6,089 nucleotides of DNA. It comes from Fidelibacterota bacterium. Lineage in GTDB: Bacteria > Fidelibacterota > Marinisomatia > SCGC-AAA003-L08 > D37C17. The stretch spans positions 1-6,089 of the forward strand of contig JABHHG010000156.1 in assembly GCA_018671635.1 (NCBI GenBank), written 5' to 3'. Position 1 is the first letter of the stretch. Each line of letters starts with the position of its first letter. The position numbers and the translations under genes were made by a program. The notes below the pieces were generated by a model that was not told where the DNA came from, ran no database searches, and saw nothing but the letters and a program-made list of their open reading frames with translations. Of the stretch, positions 1 through 5,393 are shown one piece after another.

Positions 1-1
1 A

Positions 2-184
2 AACATTGAAGGGTATATATATAATTTATCTGGTGAGTTAGTGCATACATTAATTTCCCAGTATCAATCTGCAGGAAATTATTCCATAAAATGGAATGCC
101 ACCGGAAAACCCAGCGGCATTTATATCTTTATACTCAAAACAGAATCAGAGGTTAAGTCTCAGAAACTGGTACTTCTAAAGTAA
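2..184 (+). CDS. C-terminal end of a secreted protein with a type IX-like (Por) sorting domain (5' truncated)
   Basis: An open frame enters from the left edge and gives 60 codons before a TAA stop; the start lies outside the window. The translation reads like a type A C-terminal sorting domain. A 'Y-N-L-S-G-E-L-V' strand corresponds to the usual 'D-x-x-G-r-x-V', followed by 'A-G-N-Y-S-I-K-W', then 'P-S-G-I-Y-I-F-I-L' and the terminal 'K-L-V-L-L-K'. In known systems this roughly 70-residue beta-sandwich tail directs export across the outer membrane by the type IX secretion system and is then removed. FlgD-type Ig-like tails look similar and are the main alternative. The role of the missing N-terminal part cannot be told. 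The stop codon lies one base from the stop of the convergent DUF3467 gene, with no room for a separate terminator. Confidence 0.8.
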   Translation, partial: NIEGYIYNLSGELVHTLISQYQSAGNYSIKWNATGKPSGIYIFILKTESEVKSQKLVLLK

Positions 185-185
185 T

Positions 186-509
186 CTAATTTGGAAGAAT
201 ATCGTCTGGCATTTTAATGTTGGGCATTTTTACTTCCTGCTTTGGTACTTTAATATCACCAAATTTCTTTTCGAATTTAGTAATATTATCCTGTAATGCC
301 ATCATGAGAGTTTTGGCATGCATAGGTGCCATAATAATTCGTGATTTCACATTAGACTTTTTCATACCAGGGAGAACTCTAATGAAATCCATAACAAATT
401 CTGCTGGTGAATGCGTAACGACTGCAAAATTAACATACTCACCTTGACCTACAGTGTCATCTAATTCTACTTTAATTTGATGCTGATGTTTCTTTTTCTT
501 TTCGTCCAT
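186..509 (-). CDS. DUF3467 family protein
   Basis: This 107-residue protein matches the DUF3467 family over residues about 12-86. The recognisable blocks are G-x-Y-x-N at 23-27, 'T-H-S-P-A-E-F-V-M-D-F' at 32-42, 'L-P-G' at 46-48, 'V-K-S-R-I-I-M-A-P-M-H-A-K' at 54-66 and 'A-L-Q-D-N-I-T-K-F-E-K-K-F-G-D-I' at 71-86. The family is widespread, small and cytoplasmic, with no established biochemical role that I know of. There is no signal peptide or membrane segment. The N-terminus is Lys/His-rich and the last 20 residues form a low-complexity Lys/Met/Pro tail outside the conserved domain. The start is supported by AGGGA five bases upstream, which overlaps the stop of the zinc-ribbon gene (8-bp gap). 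The two genes are therefore probably co-transcribed and perhaps translationally coupled. Confidence 0.88.
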   Translation of the reverse strand: MDEKKKKHQHQIKVELDDTVGQGEYVNFAVVTHSPAEFVMDFIRVLPGMKKSNVKSRIIMAPMHAKTLMMALQDNITKFEKKFGDIKVPKQEVKMPNIKMPDDILPN

Positions 510-514
510 AAGAA

Positions 515-519
515 TCCCT
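515..519 (-). promoter_or_regulatory. Ribosome binding site of the DUF3467 gene
   Basis: AGGGA on the minus strand, five bases before the ATG at 509. It overlaps the TAG stop of the upstream zinc-ribbon gene (518-520), so a ribosome finishing that gene covers this site. The arrangement supports the chosen start and suggests coupled expression. Confidence 0.55.
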
Positions 520-922
520 ATTTAGGTTTACTTTCATCATGAATATGTTTACGATTAAATTCTTGCCAATCTTCTTCAATACCATCCCACTCACGAAATT
601 CTTCTTCATCAGTGGTAACTTCTTTTAGATCATGTTTGGCATCCACATATTTAATTCGAGCAGACTTATCTTCATACTCATCAGGATCAGTTTCATCTTC
701 AAGTTCTTTTTCCTCAACGGATTTTTTTACACCTTCACCGTATAGAACTTCATCAAAGAAATCTACTTCAACCAATCCATGCATTATTAAATATTCAATA
801 AATGCCAAAAATTTCTTTTGTTTTAAATTTGTTTTGCAATGTGGGCATATCAGTTCTTTATGAAGAATATCTTCATCAACTGGGGTGGTACATGCCGGGC
901 ATATTAGTCCTTCAAAAGTCAT
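518..922 (-). CDS. Small zinc-ribbon protein with acidic tail, function unknown
   Basis: This 134-residue protein is not a family I can name. Residues 8-29 hold two C-P-x-C knuckles (Cys8/Cys11 and Cys26/Cys29, 14 residues between the pairs), which should bind one zinc ion as a zinc ribbon. Residues about 33-60 look helical and hydrophobic ('F-L-A-F-I-E-Y-L-I-M-H-G'). From residue 67 to the end the chain is highly charged and mostly acidic ('E-E-K-E-L-E-D-E-T-D-P-D-E', 'T-D-E-E-E-F'), probably disordered. No signal peptide or membrane helix is seen, so it is probably cytoplasmic. Zinc ribbons of this type occur in nucleic-acid-binding and protein-binding adaptors, but which applies here is unknown. 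The start is supported by a strong GAGGAG six bases upstream. It lies 8 bp before the DUF3467 gene and its promoter-like upstream region suggests the pair is expressed together. Confidence 0.8.
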   Translation of the reverse strand: MTFEGLICPACTTPVDEDILHKELICPHCKTNLKQKKFLAFIEYLIMHGLVEVDFFDEVLYGEGVKKSVEEKELEDETDPDEYEDKSARIKYVDAKHDLKEVTTDEEEFREWDGIEEDWQEFNRKHIHDESKPK

Positions 923-928
923 TTATTA

Positions 929-934
929 CTCCTC
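929..934 (-). promoter_or_regulatory. Strong Shine-Dalgarno of the zinc-ribbon gene
   Basis: GAGGAG on the minus strand, six bases before the ATG at 922. It is the best Shine-Dalgarno match in the window and fixes this start. Its presence shows the organism uses SD-led initiation at least for some genes, although the M23 and cdd starts have none. Confidence 0.75.
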
Positions 935-948
935 TATTCTGGGGAGAA

Positions 949-977
949 AATATACTTTTAGCATAAATTATAGGCAA
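949..977 (-). promoter_or_regulatory. Putative sigma-70-type promoter for the zinc-ribbon/DUF3467 pair
   Basis: On the minus strand, TTGCCT (977-972) and TATATT (954-949) are separated by exactly 17 bases, matching the housekeeping consensus at 4/6 and 5/6 positions. Transcription would start near 942 and give a leader of about 20 bases containing the GAGGAG site. It lies in the only gap of notable length (923-990) in the leftward block, downstream of the GlmU-like gene. A perfect TATAAT also occurs at 972-967 but has no -35 match at a proper distance. AT-rich DNA makes chance matches common. Confidence 0.45.
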
Positions 978-990
978 GAACTAAAAATAA

Positions 991-2178
991 CTAATTTAAC
1001 TGGGAATACAGATTCTTAAGGAATTTACGCTCTGCGCTAGTTAATTCCATATTTCTGCGAGACTTAACCCGTTCACAGGTTTCGATAAATTTATCAAAAT
1101 CAGTCTGATTTTCACCACCTCCCCATGAAAAAGATTCAATATACTTGGGTTGGAAATCAGAACCAAAAACATTGGCGCCCAATCCCACCACCGTACCCGA
1201 ATTAAACATGGTTGAAATACCCGATTTTGAATAATCTCCTATCAATACACCAAGAAATTGCTGCATTGTATTTATCTCTAAATCTTTACTCAGATTAATT
1301 CTGATGGTACTATAATTATTTTTCAAGTCACTATTATTGGTATTGGCACCTATATTAACCCATTCGCCAATATATGAATGGCCTAAGAATCCATCATGCT
1401 GCTTATTGCTATAGGCATGAATTATTACATCCTCAACTTCACCACCCACTTTGCACGTAGTACCAATGGCAATATTACCTCTCAGCTTGGCACCCGGATT
1501 TATTTTACTATTTTTACCGATGTAAACGGGACCTTGTACCAATGCACCAATATCAACCACAACATTTTCATCAATTATTATTGGCCCTTTTGATGCATCT
1601 AAAATTACCCCCGCAGATATTTTTGCAGTATCATGAATGAATACATTATCAACAGTATCATAAATAACGGATTGATGAATGATTCCGCCTCGATTAGAAA
1701 TAAACGCGTCCGCATCTTGAAGTAGTACATCATGTTGCGCAAAAATGGTATCCCAGAGATAACTAAAATGACGCGCGGAAATATCTAATGTTACCTGAAT
1801 TGCAGATTTTACACGATTTGTAAACTCTGATAGTGGAGTTTCGTCCTCCAAACTCATGGCAATTAGGATTCCATCTCGAGAATAATTCTGATGAGGATTT
1901 ATTTTATCTAATGTTTCGCGGTCCCATAATGTGGCGCCATTAAGGTAAAGTCCCTTTGGAATAATATCTGGGTTTACCACATACTCGGGGTAGCGTTCCC
2001 GTATGATTGCACAAAGTTCAGGTTGAACAATAAGGCTCAATTTATCATCTTCATTCATCAACCATTTTACGCGCTCTATATTTGTAAAGGCTCCACATCT
2101 TACCTCAAAGGATGCGTGGTTTATGGTAAATGGCGCTAAATTGTCTTTTTGGTAATCTTCAAATAGAATGTAATTCAT
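991..2178 (-). CDS. GlmU-like bifunctional sugar-1-phosphate nucleotidyltransferase/acyltransferase (alternative GlmU type)
   Basis: This 395-residue cytoplasmic protein fits the 'alternative GlmU' family of the FCB group, proposed to acetylate GlcN-1-P and uridylylate GlcNAc-1-P to make UDP-GlcNAc for peptidoglycan and surface glycans. The N-terminal domain (1-160) starts 'Y-I-L-F-E-D' and carries D-N at 12-13, V-R-C-G at 26-29, 'Y-L-N-G-A-T-L-W' at 78-85 and L-W-D at 141-143. It lacks the G-x-G-T-R-M loop of classical GlmU. Residues about 165-345 form a left-handed beta-helix of imperfect hexapeptide repeats. 'H-D-G-F-L-G-H-S-Y-I-G' (261-271) followed by 'V-N-I-G-A-N-T-N-N-S' resembles the GlmU acetyltransferase site, where His267 would match the E. 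coli 'A-G-H-L-T-Y-L-G' histidine. A charged helical tail follows 360. The ATG overlaps the preceding stop by 4 bp (ATGA), with a weak AGAGA upstream. Substrate identity is inference. Confidence 0.82.
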   Translation of the reverse strand: MNYILFEDYQKDNLAPFTINHASFEVRCGAFTNIERVKWLMNEDDKLSLIVQPELCAIIRERYPEYVVNPDIIPKGLYLNGATLWDRETLDKINPHQNYSRDGILIAMSLEDETPLSEFTNRVKSAIQVTLDISARHFSYLWDTIFAQHDVLLQDADAFISNRGGIIHQSVIYDTVDNVFIHDTAKISAGVILDASKGPIIIDENVVVDIGALVQGPVYIGKNSKINPGAKLRGNIAIGTTCKVGGEVEDVIIHAYSNKQHDGFLGHSYIGEWVNIGANTNNSDLKNNYSTIRINLSKDLEINTMQQFLGVLIGDYSKSGISTMFNSGTVVGLGANVFGSDFQPKYIESFSWGGGENQTDFDKFIETCERVKSRRNMELTSAERKFLKNLYSQLN

Positions 2179-2723
2179 GAATTCTCTAACATTAATTGAA
2201 CTTTTTGGTATCCATTTTCAGCAATCCCTGACTTTGAAACATCTAATTGGATATTATAAAATAAATCAGAAAATCGAGATTTAAATCCCACTTTCATTTT
2301 TGCAGGAATCAAACTGAGGATGCGTGATGCATCTAAATAAAAATTTGTATTCAAATCTATAACCATATCAAAATCACTTAGTTTCAACACATTTACAATT
2401 GAATCTTCACTTTTAATCTTTCCGGGATTTTTAGGATCAGAGATGAGGATAATCGTTTCACCTCTTCGGATATGAAAGAGGGGTTTAAATGTATCTTTAA
2501 TCAAAAATGTATAATGATTATCACTCTGATTTTCGCTTCCCAAACGTCTAAACGAAAATGCAGCTACTCTAAAAGAAGGTTCATCAAAAGGGAACATTAA
2601 TAATATTCGCTTTGCATCATGACCTTCAGATTCAAGATCCACTTGTGGAATCTGCTTTTGAATCTGACCCATAATAGAATAATAGAATATTTTGGTGCGT
2701 AATTTGAATAGTTTAAAATTCAT
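2175..2723 (-). CDS. Small GT9-like (heptosyltransferase-like half Rossmann) protein, role unknown
   Basis: I cannot name this 182-residue protein with certainty. Residues 38-61 ('K-R-I-L-L-M-F-P-F-D' onward) look like a first beta-strand and helix, and 'D-F-D-M-V-I-D-L-N-T' (117-126) followed by 'I-P-A-K-M-K-V-G-F' (139-147) recalls the N-terminal Rossmann half of GT9/ADP-heptose transferases ('D-x-x-I-D-L ... A-x-x-R-I-G-F'). It is about half the usual GT9 length, so the C-terminal nucleotide-sugar domain is missing. It also resembles short Bacteroidota proteins of the DUF6913 kind, often without known activity. No signal peptide or membrane helix is clear. It overlaps the GlmU-like gene by 4 bp, implying coupled translation. 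No clear SD precedes the ATG at 2723, and Met18 (2672) is an alternative start, also without SD. The gene is real; the function is open. Confidence 0.7.
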   Translation of the reverse strand: MNFKLFKLRTKIFYYSIMGQIQKQIPQVDLESEGHDAKRILLMFPFDEPSFRVAAFSFRRLGSENQSDNHYTFLIKDTFKPLFHIRRGETIILISDPKNPGKIKSEDSIVNVLKLSDFDMVIDLNTNFYLDASRILSLIPAKMKVGFKSRFSDLFYNIQLDVSKSGIAENGYQKVQLMLENS

Positions 2724-2747
2724 AATCGTGGATAATTTACGACCTTG

Positions 2748-2776
2748 TTTTCATTGGGATAAACCAATTCTATAAT
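2748..2776 (+). promoter_or_regulatory. Putative promoter of the M23-cdd-udk-tdk operon
   Basis: TTTTCA (2748-2753; 4/6 to the -35 consensus) and a perfect TATAAT (2771-2776) are separated by 17 bases, inside the 57-bp divergent gap. The -10 box ends only four bases before the ATG at 2781, so transcription from here would begin at or within the start codon and give a leaderless or nearly leaderless mRNA. No Shine-Dalgarno is present, which fits. No equally good promoter is visible for the leftward gene in this gap; a weak TTGCCA/TAGAAT pair with a 19-base spacer lies inside the M23 reading frame. Confidence 0.5.
2753..2768. repeat. Perfect 5-bp inverted repeat in the promoter spacer (candidate operator)
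   Basis: ATTGG (2753-2757) and CCAAT (2764-2768) are perfect inverted arms around a 6-base centre, GATAAA. They fall between the -35 and -10 boxes of the M23 promoter, a position where a dimeric repressor would block RNA polymerase. The arms are short, so chance is a serious alternative. Confidence 0.3.
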
Positions 2777-2780
2777 CAAT

Positions 2781-5003
2781 ATGAATAAAATTAAATATTT
2801 CATTATTCTACACTTTTTTACGTTTTCATTGGCAAATGAGTCATATCTCTGGCCTACAAATGCAAGCACTACTGTCACGGCTTTGTTCGGCGAAGAACGC
2901 CCCCATCGATATCATGCCGGAATCGATGTGCGCACATGGGGAAAAATCGGCTACAAACTTTATGCCACCAGCGATGGGTATATCAAACGAATTCGTACCG
3001 GTTCAAAAGGATATGGAAAAGCCCTATACATCCAACTGTCAGATGGAAATACAGCAGTATATGCTCATTTAGATAGATTTACTCCTTCACTAAATACATC
3101 TGCAAAACTACTACAGCAATATTACAATAGCTATACAATTGACCACACCTATGATTCGAATGAATACCCCGTAAGAAAAGGGGATCTCATAGGCTACTCT
3201 GGTGATACTGGGGGAATTTCAGGCGCACACCTCCATTTTGAATTACGAGATGAGCATGAAAAACCGTTAAATCCTCTACAATTTTATACGATCAAAGACA
3301 ATATGCCACCCGTTGTAAATCAGTTAGCTTTTTTGCCGTTAACAGATACAACCTCAATTAATGGTACGCCCATTTATAAATTAATTAAATTTCGTTCAAA
3401 AAATCCATTTGAATATGAATTTTTAGATACCATTGCAATTGATGGCCACTTTGGTCTTGCATTGGATGCTATAGACAGAATTGATGATCAACCCTTCAAA
3501 TTTGGTGTCTATAAAATCACCCTAAAGGTGGATTCAGAAATTGAATATCAAGTGTCCTATGATACATATAGATTTGAAGATGCAAAATTTATTTATACAG
3601 AACGTGATTATGCTTTAAAGCGCGAAACGGGAAAACGATTTTATAGACTTTTCAATAATAATAACAATGAAAATTTACTCTTTACGGATAAATTGAATTC
3701 AAAGGGACAAACATTCATTGACAGTTCATTTCATAACATTGAAATTTTAGTAGAAGATTATCATAAAAATGAAATCTCAATTAAGGGTGTAATTCTCCAT
3801 CAAAAATCACCCGAAATAAATATTATTCAAGATCATAAAAATAATACAATTTCATTTGAGCAAGATTCTTTATTCACATTAGAATCGGTTAGTTTTATCA
3901 AAACTGGGCGATATAACGAAGACAAACGATTTAGCACCACTTTAACGCCCTCAGATTCTACCAGTTTTGTAATACCTAATTGGGATAAACCATTTACGGT
4001 ACTTGAGATTCAACCCGTATTGAAATATGGCATAAAACCTTCTCCTCAATATTTACCTACCCGAAATTATAATATTCAATCTGTAGAAGGCACTGCACTC
4101 ATCAAGCATTTTGAAAATGGATTAACCATACAATTTGTTGAAGATAAGTTTACGGGCTTAATCCCTCAACTTAGTTTTGCAAAAGATGGATACCAATTTG
4201 AGTATCCGTTTTATAGAATTGATAAAAATGTACTTTCTACTAGGCCAATTCCATATGGCCATTTAGAGAATCTCAATTCTCTTGAAATTATGTATGCTTC
4301 ACCTACTCATTATTCATTCAGAAAAGAGATTTCAAGTATTGTGGTAAATCCAAAAAAAGAATTTTCACTTTCAATAAACGCTGGTGAAATGAAAGTTTCT
4401 GGAGAAAAAAATACGTTCTATGACAGTACATTCGTATGGATTGAAAAAATTGATGCACCCCAACCCCCACCTGGAGAATTAATTTCAGGACCCTACAAAT
4501 TGGGGCCATTCTTGATTCCCATGACAAAAAAAGTTGACCTTGATTTTACAATTTTCGATTCATCACAATTAAGTTCATCGGGTATTTTTTATTTTGATAA
4601 AAAAAATGAAGAATGGGTATACTTGGAAACCGAAATAAATGAGAAGAAATCCGAATTAAGTACACGTATTTTATCAGGTGAGATTTTTGCAGTTATTCGA
4701 GAGTTCATTCCACCAGAAGTGAATTCTCTATACCCTAATATAGGTGCAACCTATAGACAGCAGGATTTACAGTATTTAGAATTCTTTGTGGATGATGCCT
4801 TTTCAGGCATTGATGGTGAAGATAATGTTGTAGTTAAAATTGATGAAGGTAAGCCATTAATTTTTGAATATAATATTCATCAAAAGAGAATTTACTATCC
4901 ATTTGATGATCAATTTAATATAGGATCTCACCTATTACATATTACGGCAAAAGACAATGTGGGGAATGAAAAAATTATTCGGGGTACATTTGAAATTAAG
5001 TAA
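2781..5003 (+). CDS. Secreted M23 family zinc metallopeptidase with C-terminal beta-sandwich domains
   Basis: This 740-residue protein is a LytM/M23-type endopeptidase that should cut peptidoglycan cross-links in the periplasm or at the cell surface. Residues 1-18 form a signal peptide (Lys3/Lys5, hydrophobic core, 'F-S-L-A' cleavage region) with no lipobox Cys. The peptidase domain covers about 24-165: H45-x3-D49 and H152 are the zinc ligands, and H96 ('Y-A-H-L') and H150 in H-L-H-F-E are the catalytic histidines, so all key residues are present. An insertion of about 30 residues (100-130) separates the Y-A-H-L strand from the next 'V-R-K-G-D-L-I-G' block. Residues 170-520 are beta-rich and unassigned, with five Asn in a row at 292-296. 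About 525-640 looks like a ZU5-like or similar beta-sandwich, and 646-739 like an Ig-like module ('D-D-x-F-S-G-I-D', 'A-K-D-N-V-G-N-E'). It probably heads the operon with cdd, 9 bp downstream. Confidence 0.9.
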   Translation: MNKIKYFIILHFFTFSLANESYLWPTNASTTVTALFGEERPHRYHAGIDVRTWGKIGYKLYATSDGYIKRIRTGSKGYGKALYIQLSDGNTAVYAHLDRFTPSLNTSAKLLQQYYNSYTIDHTYDSNEYPVRKGDLIGYSGDTGGISGAHLHFELRDEHEKPLNPLQFYTIKDNMPPVVNQLAFLPLTDTTSINGTPIYKLIKFRSKNPFEYEFLDTIAIDGHFGLALDAIDRIDDQPFKFGVYKITLKVDSEIEYQVSYDTYRFEDAKFIYTERDYALKRETGKRFYRLFNNNNNENLLFTDKLNSKGQTFIDSSFHNIEILVEDYHKNEISIKGVILHQKSPEINIIQDHKNNTISFEQDSLFTLESVSFIKTGRYNEDKRFSTTLTPSDSTSFVIPNWDKPFTVLEIQPVLKYGIKPSPQYLPTRNYNIQSVEGTALIKHFENGLTIQFVEDKFTGLIPQLSFAKDGYQFEYPFYRIDKNVLSTRPIPYGHLENLNSLEIMYASPTHYSFRKEISSIVVNPKKEFSLSINAGEMKVSGEKNTFYDSTFVWIEKIDAPQPPPGELISGPYKLGPFLIPMTKKVDLDFTIFDSSQLSSSGIFYFDKKNEEWVYLETEINEKKSELSTRILSGEIFAVIREFIPPEVNSLYPNIGATYRQQDLQYLEFFVDDAFSGIDGEDNVVVKIDEGKPLIFEYNIHQKRIYYPFDDQFNIGSHLLHITAKDNVGNEKIIRGTFEIK

Positions 5004-5012
5004 ATTTAATTT

Positions 5013-5393
5013 ATGTCAGTAGAATCATTAATCACGCATGCCCGAAAGGCACAGACTTTTTCAAAATCACCATATAGTAATTATGCCGTGGGAGCTGCAC
5101 TTCTAACCTCAGAGGGTGAGGTTATTTACGGATGCAATATTGAATCGAAGGCATATCCAACAACTTTATGCGCCGAACGCGTAGCCATATTTTCTGCAAT
5201 CTCTCAAGGGCATGATGATTTTAGTGAACTTGCAATTATTACTAAAGACGGTGCGGCACCCTGTGGGGCATGTCGTCAAATAATTTCAGAATACTGTGGA
5301 AATATCCCCGTCCACTTTGCCAATGAAGCTGGTGAATCTCAAACTATGATGATGGATGATTTACTCCCTCTTGCCTTTAGGGACCCACAATGA
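5013..5393 (+). CDS. cdd: Cytidine deaminase
   Basis: This 126-residue enzyme hydrolyses cytidine and deoxycytidine to uridine and deoxyuridine in the cytoplasm, in pyrimidine salvage. It is of the small homotetrameric type with three cysteine zinc ligands. C53-A-E55-R gives one zinc Cys and the catalytic Glu; P83-C84-G-A-C87-R-Q gives the other two. N42-I-E44 is the nucleoside-binding motif, 'Y-S-N-Y-A-V-G-A' (21-28) is the usual N-terminal signature, and the chain ends with the typical 'L-L-P-L-A-F'. The length is slightly short of the usual 130-136 residues but nothing essential is missing. The start 9 bp after the M23 stop has no Shine-Dalgarno, only an AT-rich stretch, so it may rely on reinitiation. 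Its stop overlaps the udk start (ATGA). The product uridine is the substrate of the next enzyme. Confidence 0.96.
   Translation: MSVESLITHARKAQTFSKSPYSNYAVGAALLTSEGEVIYGCNIESKAYPTTLCAERVAIFSAISQGHDDFSELAIITKDGAAPCGACRQIISEYCGNIPVHFANEAGESQTMMMDDLLPLAFRDPQ
5379..5383 (+). promoter_or_regulatory. Ribosome binding site of udk inside cdd
   Basis: AGGGA six bases before the udk ATG at 5390, within the last codons of cdd. Together with the 4-bp ATGA overlap it supports this start and points to coupled translation of the two salvage enzymes. Confidence 0.5.

Noticed and set aside
181..190. Possible bidirectional terminator between the convergent genes.
   Set aside because: The two stop codons are one base apart and I see no GC-rich inverted repeat near them in either coding end.
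612..863. 83-residue Ser-rich open frame on the plus strand.
   Set aside because: It is antisense to the zinc-ribbon gene, its Ser runs are the complement of the acidic Glu/Asp codons, and it has no RBS or recognisable domain.
935..950. Small hairpin TTCT-GGGG-AGAA in the gap before the zinc-ribbon gene, possible terminator of the GlmU-like gene.
   Set aside because: The stem has only four pairs, mostly A-T, lies just downstream of the proposed -10 box, and is not followed by a proper T-run in the leftward direction. It is too weak to call a terminator.
967..972. Perfect TATAAT on the minus strand, an alternative -10 box.
   Set aside because: No sequence resembling TTGACA lies 16-18 bases upstream, and no TGn extension precedes it. 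The neighbouring TTGCCT/TATATT pair has better spacing.
3654..3668. AAT trinucleotide run coding five Asn in the M23 protein, as a phase-variable repeat.
   Set aside because: It is short, interrupted by AAC, and any change in unit number stays in frame, so on/off switching is not expected.
5004..5012. Separate promoter or terminator between the M23 gene and cdd.
   Set aside because: The gap is only nine AT-rich bases with no hairpin; promoter-like hexamers inside the M23 end would be chance matches at this base composition.
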